Positions 48,922 to 57,143 of a DNA stretch of 64,000 nt are shown piece by piece (the stretch's first letter is position 1; each line of letters begins with the position of its first letter). This DNA comes from Halalkalibacter oceani (GTDB lineage: Bacteria; Bacillota; Bacilli; Bacillales; Bacillaceae_D): positions 62,001-126,000 of the forward strand of contig NZ_JBEPKD010000007.1 of the NCBI RefSeq assembly GCF_040544555.1, given 5' to 3'. The position numbers and the translations under genes were made by a program. The notes under the pieces are model-generated. The model was not told the DNA's origin. It saw only the letters and a list, made by a program, of their open reading frames with translations, and made no database searches.

Positions 48922-50294
48922 CGAAGCTTTGGGGTGGACGATTTACGAAAACAGCAGAAGAGTGGGTTGATGCCTTCGGGGCATCAATCGGCTTTGACCA
49001 GGCGCTGGTCAACGAAGACATCGAAGGAAGTCTAGCCCATGTTACAATGCTTGGAAAGTGTGGCATTCTTTCGCATGAGGAAGTCGAGCAAATTAAAGCG
49101 GGCTTGAGCACATTGCGTGAGAAAGCGGAAAAAGGCGAGCTCGAGTTTTCCGTGCAGCAGGAAGATATTCATTTGAATCTTGAGAAAATGCTGATTGATG
49201 AAATCGGGCCGGTTGGCGGCAAGCTTCATACCGGAAGAAGCCGGAATGACCAAGTCGCGACCGATATGCACCTCTATTTACGCAACCAGCTAAAAGAAAT
49301 TACTACCGCGCTGAAAAAACTGCAAAAGGCGTTATACGATCAGGCGGCTGTCCATGTCGAGACGCTGATTCCCGGCTATACTCATTTGCAGCGGGCGCAG
49401 CCGGTCTCCTTCGCTCATCATTTGCTCGCTTATTTTTGGATGCTTGAACGTGATTTGGGCCGGTTTGAAGACAGCATGAAGCGGGTCAATCTCTCTCCGC
49501 TCGGCGCTGGGGCACTCGCGGGAACGACCTTCCCGATTGACCGGATGTATACGGCCGAATTGCTCGGCTTTGACAGCATTTATGAAAACAGTCTCGATGC
49601 AGTCAGTGACCGTGATTTTATCGTGGAATTTCTCAGCAACGCCTCGATGCTGATGATGCATTTGTCGCGCTTGTGTGAGGAGCTGATTCTCTGGTCGTCA
49701 CAGGAGTTCCAGTTCGTTGAAATCGATGATGCCTTCGCGACGGGCTCAAGCATTATGCCGCAGAAGAAAAACCCGGATATGGCTGAACTGATCCGCGGAA
49801 AAACGGGGCGGGTGTATGGCAACCTCTTTTCCTTGCTGACGACGTTGAAAGGACTTCCGCTTGCCTACAATAAAGACATGCAGGAGGATAAAGAAGGAAT
49901 GTTTGATACGGTGGAAACCGTAAAAGGCTCCTTACATATCTTCGCTGGGATGATTGAGACATTGACGGTTCATGCAGATACAATGGAAAAAGCGGTGCAC
50001 CAGGATTTCTCAAATGCGACAGAACTCGCCGATTATTTGGCGACGAAAGGAATGCCGTTCCGCGAAGCGCATGAAGTTGTCGGGAAGCTTGTTCTTGTCG
50101 CGATTCAGAAGGGTGTCTTTCTGCTTGATTTACCATTTTCTGATTACGAAGAGGCGAGCTCATTATTTGATAAAGATATTTACGAGGTGCTGCAGCCGAA
50201 GACGGTTGTCGCCCGGCGGAACAGCGCAGGCGGCACTGGTTTCGAACAAGTAAAAGCAGCGCTCGAAAAGGCCAAGCAATGCCTTGCCGACTAA
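48918..50294 (+). CDS. argH: Argininosuccinate lyase
   Basis: 458 residues of the fumarase/aspartase superfamily: LWGGRFTKTAEEWVDAF at the start, HTGRSRNDQVATDMHLYLR, TPGYTHLQ-like IPGYTHLQRAQPVSFAHHLL, and the signature GSSIMPQKKNPD with the catalytic Ser. It splits argininosuccinate into arginine and fumarate. GTG start after AAGGAGG, overlapping the argG stop, as in B. subtilis. A strong terminator follows. Confidence 0.97.
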   Translation: MTKLWGGRFTKTAEEWVDAFGASIGFDQALVNEDIEGSLAHVTMLGKCGILSHEEVEQIKAGLSTLREKAEKGELEFSVQQEDIHLNLEKMLIDEIGPVGGKLHTGRSRNDQVATDMHLYLRNQLKEITTALKKLQKALYDQAAVHVETLIPGYTHLQRAQPVSFAHHLLAYFWMLERDLGRFEDSMKRVNLSPLGAGALAGTTFPIDRMYTAELLGFDSIYENSLDAVSDRDFIVEFLSNASMLMMHLSRLCEELILWSSQEFQFVEIDDAFATGSSIMPQKKNPDMAELIRGKTGRVYGNLFSLLTTLKGLPLAYNKDMQEDKEGMFDTVETVKGSLHIFAGMIETLTVHADTMEKAVHQDFSNATELADYLATKGMPFREAHEVVGKLVLVAIQKGVFLLDLPFSDYEEASSLFDKDIYEVLQPKTVVARRNSAGGTGFEQVKAALEKAKQCLAD

Positions 50295-50334
50295 ATGCAG
50301 AATAAAAGCTGTGAGAGCCCCATTCAAAAGATCG

Positions 50335-50406
50335 TGGCGGCCCCGCATATTGCTTAGAGGCTGGAGTAAAAGGTTGTTTTCACCTTTTACTTCAGCCTCT
50401 TTTTTG
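50335..50406 (+). terminator. Terminator of argGH (repeat family R1, type copy)
   Basis: AGAGGCTGGAGTAAAAGGT (50356-50374) pairs with ACCTTTTACTTCAGCCTCT (50382-50400), then TTTTTT. It is preceded by GATCGTGGCGGCCCCGCATA TTGCT (50331-50355), matching the flank of the copy at 55585. Confidence 0.88.
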
Positions 50407-50509
50407 GGTAGCCTAAGAAAAAATCGTGCAGTCGCTTTTCTTAACGAATGAGGAAAAACATAGTATGATCGAGAAGGTGAGGAGACTGAAGGACATAGGA
50501 GGGAATTGC

Positions 50510-51268
50510 ATGCGTCATGCCTTTATTACGGCAGGAACAAAAGGCTTAGGAGTGCAGGTGACGGAAAGCTTGTTGGCAAAGGGTTATTCTGTGACGGTGA
50601 CGTTTCGCAGTGATCAAGAGGCTGTTCGGGTTCTGAAAGAACGCTGGCTGGCCTATGAGGGCCGGCTCCAGTTTATCCAGGCGGACGTAACGAAGAAAGC
50701 TGATATTTATCGGGCTGTTGAGGCAGCGATGAACCGTTTTCAGCGGATCGATCTGTTGATCAACAATGCGGGGCCGTATGTATTTGAACGGAAAAAGCTC
50801 GTTGAATACGAGGAAGAAGAATGGTATCAAATGATCGACGGCAATTTGAGTGCGTTTTTTTATCTTTTAAAAAAAATCGTACCCATTATGAGAAAGCAGC
50901 GATTCGGCAGAATTATTGCATATGGCTTCCAGGGAGCGAACAGCGCCCCGGGATGGCTGTACCGCTCCGCCTATGCGGCCGCTAAAGTCGGCCTTGTTTC
51001 GTTGATGAAAACTGTTTCGATTGAGGAAGCGGAATATGGGATTACCGCCAACATGGTATGTCCGGGAAATATTTTAGGAGAAATGAAGGAAGCGACGATT
51101 GCCGAGGCACGTCAGCACCCTGACAGAGAGACGCCAATTGGGCGCTCAGGCACGGGGGAGGACATCGCCCGCTCGATTCTCTTTCTTTGCGAAGAGGATG
51201 CCGATATGGTGACGGGAACGGTGCTGGAAGTAACCGGAGGGGTGGATGTCATACACCGTTATCGTTAG
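50510..51268 (+). CDS. Short-chain dehydrogenase/reductase, YtkK-like
   Basis: 252 residues: TAGTKGLG in place of TGxxxGIG near residue 8, LLINNAGPYVFE, YxxxK in YRSAYAAAKVGLVSLMK, and GTVLEVTGGVDV at the C-terminus. The usual catalytic Ser thirteen residues before the Tyr seems to be Gly (YGFQGANSAPGW). It is probably an NAD(P)H-dependent reductase or a binding-only member. In B. subtilis ytkK lies near ytkL and argH-side genes. The ATG at 50510 follows AGGAGGG; the earlier in-frame start lacks one. Confidence 0.82.
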   Translation: MRHAFITAGTKGLGVQVTESLLAKGYSVTVTFRSDQEAVRVLKERWLAYEGRLQFIQADVTKKADIYRAVEAAMNRFQRIDLLINNAGPYVFERKKLVEYEEEEWYQMIDGNLSAFFYLLKKIVPIMRKQRFGRIIAYGFQGANSAPGWLYRSAYAAAKVGLVSLMKTVSIEEAEYGITANMVCPGNILGEMKEATIAEARQHPDRETPIGRSGTGEDIARSILFLCEEDADMVTGTVLEVTGGVDVIHRYR

Positions 51269-51318
51269 GATGTATAATATTCCATTTTTAACGCACCTTA
51301 CTATCGAGGTGATAACAA

Positions 51319-51696
51319 TTGAAAAAAATGTGGATGCTCTTTCTTGGAATGGCCTTTTTGCTTGCAAGCTCTCCTGCTTATGCTGCCGGCACAGAGCTGA
51401 TGGAAAGCTTTTCATTCCGGCTGACGATTATCGAAAATGGCATCGAACATCAATGGGAATATGATAGTCCGAATCATTATGAGTTTGAATCGGGGGAACG
51501 GGTAATCAAAGGAGAAAAAGCGAAGGAAGAAGTCGAGCGTGTACTGGAGAAAATCAACCTCGATGAAAGAGCGACGATTGAAGAGCTTGTATCGCGAATT
51601 CAGCAATCGCTCTACCCAAAAGCGGAGAGCGTCGACATTCGTTATATGAACGGGGAAGGAAAGCTTTTTACATGGGTGTGGCATAAACCGGAATAG
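51319..51696 (+). CDS. Small secreted protein of unknown function
   Basis: 125 residues; a clear signal peptide (MKKMWMLFLGMAFLLASSPA, cleavage after YAA or AYA) and a mature part of about 100 residues with a repeated SFSFRLTIIENGIEHQWEY strand pattern and a helix AKEEVERVLEKINLDERATIEELVSRIQQ. TTG start at 51319 after GAGGTGA; the frame starting at 51246 overlaps the previous gene. No family recognised. A terminator hairpin lies 20 bases after the stop. It is probably exported and free in the wall space. Confidence 0.7.
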   Translation: MKKMWMLFLGMAFLLASSPAYAAGTELMESFSFRLTIIENGIEHQWEYDSPNHYEFESGERVIKGEKAKEEVERVLEKINLDERATIEELVSRIQQSLYPKAESVDIRYMNGEGKLFTWVWHKPE

Positions 51697-51716
51697 CGGA
51701 CGTTCGCAACAGAAAA

Positions 51717-51795
51717 AGCCTGTCACAAAAGGCAGGCTCTATTCTCCATTCTCAAGGATGTCTCCAAAGGTTTTTTTAGCCTTTGGGGTTTTTTC
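51717..51795 (+). terminator. Two tandem hairpins after the secreted-protein gene
   Basis: AGCCTGTC (51717-51724) pairs with GGCAGGCT (51731-51738, one G-U pair). CCAAAGG (51764-51770) pairs with CCTTTGG (51780-51786), followed by GGTTTTTTC. The second has the T-run of a terminator. Confidence 0.7.
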
Positions 51796-51910
51796 TGTTT
51801 CAGAAATGCGCTTCGGCTGGTTCAAATGAGAAAGTTCGCTTTGTTCCGATTATTCTTCATCCGAAAGAATATGGTAAAATTAAGCTAACTAAGGGTAGAG
51901 GAGCAGCGGA

Positions 51911-52768
51911 ATGAGAACTTTTTTTCATTATTTACTTTTAACGATTGGTTCGGTATTTGTAGCGGCAGGGCTTGAGCTGATTCTGGCTCCGAATGGACTT
52001 GTCGACGGCGGAGTGACAGCGATCGCGATTATGGCAAATGAACTGTTTGCCTGGCCGATCTGGGTCGGTTTTTTAGCCCTGAACATCCCTTCCTTATTGT
52101 TTTCGGGCCGCTTTATGGGGAAAACCTTTGTCATTCGGACTTTATATGCAAATGTGATAACGGCTGCTTCCCTTGCGTGGCTTGGACCGATGCTGGCGAT
52201 TACGTCTTCTGAAGTACTGATTGTCCTTTACGGCGGGCTGCTTTTGGGGCTCGGCGTCGGCCTCGTTGTCAAAGCGGGGGGAGCCGTGGACGGGACAGAA
52301 ATGATTGCGATTTGGGCCCAGCGCCGCTTTCATATTCCGGTCAGTACGTTTTTGCTGGCGATCAACGCGTTTATTTTGACCGGGGCGGCATTTGTTTTTA
52401 CGCTTGAGCAGGCAATGTTCAGTGTCGCTGTTTTTTATATTGTTTCGAAAATGATTGATTTTGTGCTTGATGGGTTAAACCAGGGGAAATCGGTGATGAT
52501 TATTTCCGATACGCCGCATAAAGTCGGGCAAAAATTGTTGAAGGAGCTTGATGTGTCGATCACCTATCTGTATGGACAGGGCGGCTATACAGGTGATGAA
52601 CGATTAATCATTTATTGCATTACGAACCGCTTTGTTTATCCGAAGCTGAAGGAGGTTGTCATGGCGGTCGATCCGAGCGCCGTGCTGGAAGCGTATTATG
52701 TGTCAGAGACATCCGGGGTTAAAAAAGCAACGTTATTTAGTTCGGCGGGCGAAAAAAAAGATTCGTAA
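51911..52768 (+). CDS. YitT-family membrane protein with DUF2179 domain
   Basis: 285 residues. Five to six hydrophobic helices (for example HYLLLTIGSVFVAAGLELIL and LYGGLLLGLGVGLVVKAGG) with LAPNGLVDGGVTAIAI and GGAVDGTEMIAIWAQRRF typical of the YitT membrane part, then the C-terminal cytoplasmic DUF2179 domain from GKSVMIISDTPHKVGQKLLKEL to DPSAVLEAYYVSETSG. The family's transport role is unknown. AGAGGAGCAG ribosome site. Stands alone between two terminator regions. Confidence 0.9.
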   Translation: MRTFFHYLLLTIGSVFVAAGLELILAPNGLVDGGVTAIAIMANELFAWPIWVGFLALNIPSLLFSGRFMGKTFVIRTLYANVITAASLAWLGPMLAITSSEVLIVLYGGLLLGLGVGLVVKAGGAVDGTEMIAIWAQRRFHIPVSTFLLAINAFILTGAAFVFTLEQAMFSVAVFYIVSKMIDFVLDGLNQGKSVMIISDTPHKVGQKLLKELDVSITYLYGQGGYTGDERLIIYCITNRFVYPKLKEVVMAVDPSAVLEAYYVSETSGVKKATLFSSAGEKKDS

Positions 52769-52905
52769 ACAGGCAGGATTCAAGCCGGTGTGTGGTTAAG
52801 TAATATACAATGGGGTATAAAGAAATAGGTGAATGGCTTGTTATTTGTTGTTGCATCTATCTACTTACATAATTGATTTATTTTTCAAAAAAGGAGCGAA
52901 TGCAA

Positions 52906-53589
52906 ATGAAGGTTAGTTATCATGGTCATTCAGTTGTTTTTGTCGAAGCAAAGGGGAAGAAAATCATTTTCGATCCCTTTATTACCGGAAATGGGACAAC
53001 CGATTTAAAGGCCGATGAAGTGGAGGTTGATGTGATTTTATTGACGCACGGTCACAATGATCACGTCGGTGATACGGTAGCGCTTGCGAAACGAAATGAT
53101 GCGCTTGTAATCGCCCCGTTCGAGCTCGCAGCGTATCTAGGCTGGCAAGGTGTCAACACTCATCCGCTTCATATTGGCGGTGCGCATGAATTTGATTTTG
53201 GCACCGTTAAATTAACGCAGGCTTTCCATGGCTCGTCGTTTACAATTGAAGAGGAGCAAAAAATTATTTATACAGGGATGCCGGCCGGGATTTTATTGAC
53301 GACGGAAGGTAAAACGATTTTTCATGCTGGAGACACCGCTTTATTTGGCGACATGAAGGTCATTGGTGAACGAAATACGATCGACCTCGCCTTCCTGCCA
53401 ATTGGCGATAATTTTACAATGGGTCCTGACGACGCCGCGGTCGCAGCGGAATGGCTGCAGGCGAAGCGGGTCGTACCGATTCATTACAATACGTTCCCGT
53501 TAATCAAACAGGACGGCAAGCAGTTTGCTGAACAGCTGCCAGGCAAAAAAGGTCTCGCTCTCGGAGTGGGAGAGTCAATCGAGCTTTAA
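52906..53589 (+). CDS. ytkL: YtkL, metallo-beta-lactamase-fold hydrolase (UPF0173)
   Basis: 227 residues, exactly the B. subtilis length: MKVSYHGHSVVFVEAKGKKI, FDPFITGN, the metal motif LLTHGHNDHVGD, FHAGDTALFGDM and IGDNFTMGPDDAAVA. Members bind one or two metal ions; the substrate is unknown. The ATG at 52906 is 10 bases from AAGGAGCG, another at 52900 in the same frame only 4 bases; both are possible. Downstream is an R1-related terminator. Confidence 0.93.
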   Translation: MKVSYHGHSVVFVEAKGKKIIFDPFITGNGTTDLKADEVEVDVILLTHGHNDHVGDTVALAKRNDALVIAPFELAAYLGWQGVNTHPLHIGGAHEFDFGTVKLTQAFHGSSFTIEEEQKIIYTGMPAGILLTTEGKTIFHAGDTALFGDMKVIGERNTIDLAFLPIGDNFTMGPDDAAVAAEWLQAKRVVPIHYNTFPLIKQDGKQFAEQLPGKKGLALGVGESIEL

Positions 53590-53615
53590 AGCGGATCGAT
53601 ATAGGAGAAAAAAAC

Positions 53616-53665
53616 GAGGGGATGCAAAAAGGGAAACCAGCCTTTGTCGCAGCCCCTCTTTTTTT
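53616..53665 (+). terminator. Terminator of ytkL (R1-related core)
   Basis: GAGGGGATGCAAAAAGGG (53616-53633) pairs imperfectly with CCTTTGTCGCAGCCCCTC (53641-53658), followed by seven T. Confidence 0.75.
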
Positions 53666-53760
53666 ACATGGCATTGGAATGAAGACCTGGACAGGGGTCT
53701 TTTTTTCATATTGGCCGCATAAGGTATGGAAAAAGAGTCAAAAAAGAAAGGGTGATCCTT

Positions 53761-53997
53761 ATGCGCCAACGGGCGTTTCTTTGCTGTTTGCTGTCGGCTT
53801 TGATGTTATTTTACAGCTTTTCGTTACTCCCTTTTCAAGGTGAGCCGCTGGCACAGGCCTTTGCTTATTCATGGGTTGCATTTGCGATAATTGTCTTAAT
53901 TGGAAATAGTCTACAGCTGTTATATAGAAAGGAAACAAAAGTGGCATCTGTATCATTTCCTTCTGCCGCGAAAAAAAGACTGAGACAAAGAGAATAG
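53761..53997 (+). CDS. Small membrane protein of unknown function
   Basis: 78 residues: two hydrophobic segments (FLCCLLSALMLFYSFSLL and FAYSWVAFAIIVLIGNSLQLL) separated by a short polar loop, then a basic tail ending AAKKRLRQRE. The ATG at 53761 follows AGGGTGATCC; a GTG at 53752 is in frame. No family recognised. It precedes ytoI by about 100 bases on the same strand and may share its transcript. Confidence 0.6.
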   Translation: MRQRAFLCCLLSALMLFYSFSLLPFQGEPLAQAFAYSWVAFAIIVLIGNSLQLLYRKETKVASVSFPSAAKKRLRQRE

Positions 53998-54100
53998 CGA
54001 AAGATAGCCTTGCTCCCCTACTCTTTCCAACGTATAATGGCAGTAATACAGAGAGAAAAAAATAACAGATACAGTGAGAGTAGGAAAGTGTGGTGGCGGT

Positions 54101-55417
54101 ATGCCGACAAAAACAAAGCATGAGCAGATTATTGAGTATATTACTGACCTTGAGGTAGGAGAAAAAATTTCTGTTCGTTCTATTGCCAAAGCGTTGCTCG
54201 TAAGTGAAGGCACGGCTTACCGTGCGATTAAAGAGGCCGAAAACCAGGGGCTTGTCAGCACCATCGAGCGCGTTGGGACGATTCGGATCGAGAAGAAAAA
54301 GAAGGAAAATATTGAAAAGCTGACCTTTGCTGAAATCGTAAACATCGTCGATGGACAAGTTCTCGGGGGACGGCAGGGGTTGTATAAGACACTCAACCGC
54401 TTTGTCATCGGGGCGATGAAGCTTGACGCGATGATGCGCTATGTCGAAGCGGGAAATCTTCTCATTGTAGGAAACCGCTATCAGGGCCACAGGCTCGCTT
54501 TGGAGGCGGGGGCGGCTGTTTTGATCACCGGGGGCTTCGACACGAGCGAAGAGGTGATTCAGCTGGCGGATGAGCTGGATTTGCCGATTATCTCGACGAG
54601 CTATGATACGTTCACTGTGGCGACGATGATTAACCGGGCGATCTATGACCAGCTAATTAAAAAGGAGATCGTGCTGGTCGATGATATTTTGATTCCGCTG
54701 CAGGACACGTTTTACATGACGACGCAGAACAATGTCGAGAAGTGGCATGAACTGAATGAAAAAACCGGGCACAGCCGTTATCCGGTCATTGATGCCCAAA
54801 TGAAAATTCAGGGCATGGTCGCCGCAAAGGATGTGCTCGGGGCGACGAAGCAAACTCCGATTGAAAAGGTGATGACCCGCAATCCGATTACGGTCAATGA
54901 GCATACGACCGTCGCTGCTGTGGCGCACGTTATGGTGTGGGAAGGAATCGAGCTGTTGCCCGTTATTGACGAGCAGCGCCGGCTGCTTGGCATCATTAGC
55001 AGGCAGGATGTGCTGAAAGCGTTGCAAATGGTGCAACGGCAGCCTCATGTCGGTGAAACGATTGAAGATATCGTCACGAGCCGGATCGAGGAAAAGGCCG
55101 TCGAGGAAGGCTATATGTTCGAATGCGAGGTTTCACCGCAAATGACGAATCAGCTCGGGACGATTTCCTACGGCGTCATGACGACGCTTGTCACCGAAAG
55201 TGGAAGCAGAGTGTTGCGGAAATACAAAAAAGGTGATCTCGTTGTCGAGAATATTACGATTTACTTTATTAAGCCTGTCCAGATCGAGAGTATGATCATG
55301 ATCAGACCAAAAATATTGGAAATTGGACGGAAGCACGGAAAAATTGACGTCGAGCTGTACTTTAATGGGGAGATCGTCGGCAAGGCATTGATGATGGCCC
55401 AGCTGATTGAACCTTAA
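54101..55417 (+). CDS. ytoI: YtoI, DRTGG-CBS-hotdog regulator-like protein
   Basis: 438 residues (B. subtilis 439): an N-terminal winged-helix (HEQIIEYITDLEVGEKISVRSIAKALLVSEGTAYRAIKEAE), a DRTGG domain (about residues 90-190), a pair of CBS domains (ARYPVI-like SRYPVIDAQMKIQGMVAAKDVLG and TRNPITVNEHTTVAAVAHVMV), and a C-terminal thioesterase-like hotdog domain (MFECEVSPQMTNQLGTISYGVMTTLVTES). It may bind adenosine nucleotides and DNA; its role is not known. ATG at 54101 after GGTGGCGG. Confidence 0.9.
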   Translation: MPTKTKHEQIIEYITDLEVGEKISVRSIAKALLVSEGTAYRAIKEAENQGLVSTIERVGTIRIEKKKKENIEKLTFAEIVNIVDGQVLGGRQGLYKTLNRFVIGAMKLDAMMRYVEAGNLLIVGNRYQGHRLALEAGAAVLITGGFDTSEEVIQLADELDLPIISTSYDTFTVATMINRAIYDQLIKKEIVLVDDILIPLQDTFYMTTQNNVEKWHELNEKTGHSRYPVIDAQMKIQGMVAAKDVLGATKQTPIEKVMTRNPITVNEHTTVAAVAHVMVWEGIELLPVIDEQRRLLGIISRQDVLKALQMVQRQPHVGETIEDIVTSRIEEKAVEEGYMFECEVSPQMTNQLGTISYGVMTTLVTESGSRVLRKYKKGDLVVENITIYFIKPVQIESMIMIRPKILEIGRKHGKIDVELYFNGEIVGKALMMAQLIEP

Positions 55418-55488
55418 TCCTAAAGTCAAATAGCAGGGAATCAGGAGATGCCAGACTAGCAACGTTCGCGGCACGAGAAGAAGATCGA

Positions 55489-55525
55489 GCTTGAGACAAA
55501 ACTAGCTTTTGGACCTATTGGCAAT
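55489..55525. repeat. Module inverted relative to 57144-57174
   Basis: GCTTGAGACAAAAC (55489-55502) and CCTATTGGCAAT (55514-55525) are the reverse complements of GTTTTGTCTCAAGC at 57161-57174 and ATTGCCAATAGG at 57144-57155. Confidence 0.7.
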
Positions 55526-55541
55526 GGCTTCACACGCCACA

Positions 55542-55574
55542 AGCCTGTTGTGAGAAATCCACTCACAACGGGCT
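55542..55574 (+). terminator. R2-family hairpin after ytoI
   Basis: AGCCTGTTGTGAG (55542-55554) pairs with CTCACAACGGGCT (55562-55574). Same stem as at 9171 and 41959. Probably ends ytoI transcription, though the gap from its stop is 125 bases. Confidence 0.6.
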
Positions 55575-55584
55575 TTCAAAAAAA

Positions 55585-55655
55585 TCGTGGCGGTTCCGCT
55601 CATTGCGTAGAGACTGGAAAAAAGGTAAAAAACAACCTTTTGTCCCAGCCTCGGA
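55585..55655. terminator. R1-family hairpin upstream of ytpI
   Basis: Flank ATCGTGGCGGTTCCGCTCATTG (given in part; 55584-55606) then GAGACTGGAAAAAAGGT (55610-55626) / ACCTTTTGTCCCAGCCTC (55635-55652). It lies between convergent ytoI and ytpI. Confidence 0.7.
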
Positions 55656-55710
55656 TGATCGGAGTGTTTTAGTTTCTCTCTTTCATTGGTCTCCCGAAAG
55701 TGAGGAAAGA

Positions 55711-55995
55711 CTACTCGTCGAGCTGAGGGATGTAATGGCGGTAAGCGCGATAGCCAAAAACGATATTGGCGATTCCTAAAAGGGCAAAAACGGCTCCGAC
55801 GACAATGTCGATTGTACCGCGTGGAGTGAACAGCAGGTTGGCGCCAAAGGCGGTGAGGAAAAAGCCGAGCGAGAGCGTCGCCTTCGTTTGATAGAGACGA
55901 TTTAATAAGGATGGCGGGGTACGCCATGTTTTTATTTTGTTATAAAGAAAAAAGACGGCAGAAAAGATAATGATAATCGTAAATATTTTATCCAC
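55711..55995 (-). CDS. ytpI: YtpI, small membrane protein
   Basis: 94 residues with three hydrophobic segments: KIFTIIIIFSAVFFLY, ATLSLGFFLTAFGANLL and GTIDIVVGAVFALLGIANIVFG. The family YtpI is widespread in Bacillus and of unknown function. The GTG at 55995 is 6 bases after AGGAGG; upstream in-frame residues are beyond that site. It stands divergently from nrnA, 99 bases apart, as in B. subtilis. Confidence 0.85.
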   Translation of the reverse strand: MDKIFTIIIIFSAVFFLYNKIKTWRTPPSLLNRLYQTKATLSLGFFLTAFGANLLFTPRGTIDIVVGAVFALLGIANIVFGYRAYRHYIPQLDE

Positions 55996-56094
55996 AATGA
56001 GGCCTCCTTGTTTCATAGGTCATGCTGATATTGTATCGTTATAAGAGAAAGAATACCAGTGAAGGAAAGATGAACAGAAAGAGAGCTGAATAAA

Positions 56095-57036
56095 TTGATT
56101 GCTACTATTCTTGATCAAGTTGCCGCTTTCGACACGGTTATTATTCATCGTCATGAACGGCCGGACCCCGACGCTTTAGGATCCCAGCTCGGGCTTGCTT
56201 CGCTTCTTAAGAAGCGTTATCCGGAAAAGAACATTTTTGCCGTCGGTGAGGAAGAACCCTCCTTAGCTTTTTTAGGGGAGATGGATACGGTAAAGGATGA
56301 ACAATATGAGGGAGCACTCGTGATCGTGTGCGATACGGCTAATACGGCGCGGATCAGTGATGCGCGCTATGACAGGGGCGCTTACCTGATTAAAATCGAT
56401 CACCACCCGAATGAGGAACCGTATGGCGATCTTATCTGGGTTGACACGAGCTTTAGCTCCGTCAGTGAAATGATCGTTGAATTGGCGATCCAGGGCAAGG
56501 AACGCGGTTTTGAACTGGACGCTGACTCTGCTGAACTGCTTTATGCGGGCATCGTAGGGGACACGGGCAGGTTCCGTTTTTCAAACACGAGCGCTGATAC
56601 GTTAAGACGGACGAGTTTGCTTGTCGCCGAAGCATTTGACCAGAATGCGTTTTATTCCAACTTTCATAAAAAAGATTTGAAAATAATTCGCTTGCAAGGC
56701 TATGTGCTGCAGCATTTTTCGATTGTCGCTGAGCGCGTCGGCGTCATGCGGCTGACAAAGGAGCTGCTGGAGCAGTTTCAGGTGACAGCCAATGAATCAT
56801 CGCAGCTCGTCAATAGCTTTTCCGATGTGGAGGGCTTACGGACATGGGTTTTCTTCGTTGAGGAGGAGGATAAGATCAGAGTCAGATTGCGTTCCAAAGG
56901 ACCGGTGATTAACGAGATTGCCGCCGAGCACGGCGGAGGAGGCCATCCGATGGCTGCCGGAGCAACGGCGTATTCCTGGGAGGAAACAGAGGAGATTGTC
57001 GCGAAGCTTGTGCGGGCTTCAAGCGAAGGGGACTGA
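56095..57036 (+). CDS. nrnA: NrnA, bifunctional oligoribonuclease / pAp phosphatase
   Basis: 313 residues, DHH-DHHA1 family: HRHERPDPDALGSQLGLA, VCDTANTARI, the DHH motif in LIKIDHHPNEEPYGDLIW, and the DHHA1 substrate loop in AAEHGGGGHPMAAGA. It degrades short RNA from its ends and dephosphorylates 3'-phosphoadenosine 5'-phosphate. TTG start at 56095 with a weak ribosome site (GAAAGAGAGC). Divergent from ytpI; followed by an R1 hairpin. Confidence 0.94.
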   Translation: MIATILDQVAAFDTVIIHRHERPDPDALGSQLGLASLLKKRYPEKNIFAVGEEEPSLAFLGEMDTVKDEQYEGALVIVCDTANTARISDARYDRGAYLIKIDHHPNEEPYGDLIWVDTSFSSVSEMIVELAIQGKERGFELDADSAELLYAGIVGDTGRFRFSNTSADTLRRTSLLVAEAFDQNAFYSNFHKKDLKIIRLQGYVLQHFSIVAERVGVMRLTKELLEQFQVTANESSQLVNSFSDVEGLRTWVFFVEEEDKIRVRLRSKGPVINEIAAEHGGGGHPMAAGATAYSWEETEEIVAKLVRASSEGD

Positions 57037-57078
57037 CAAAGAACGGGCATAGTCAATCCTGTTTTGGCTACGCTGCCG

Positions 57079-57128
57079 GGGCTGGGACAAAAGGCTGCTT
57101 TTGCCCAGCCCTTAAGCAATGTGCGAAA
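57079..57128. terminator. R1-family hairpin after nrnA (reverse orientation)
   Basis: GGGCTGGGACAAAAG (57079-57093) pairs with CTTTTGCCCAGCCC (57098-57111), then TTAAGCAATGTGCG, the reverse complement of the flank seen before the copies at 50356 and 55610. It separates convergent nrnA and ytrI. Confidence 0.72.
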
Positions 57129-57143
57129 ACCTCGGCGACTGCG

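Noticed and set aside
53759..54490. 243-residue minus-strand frame opposite ytoI and the small membrane gene
   Set aside because: No ribosome site or recognisable motif, and it lies opposite a well-supported gene.
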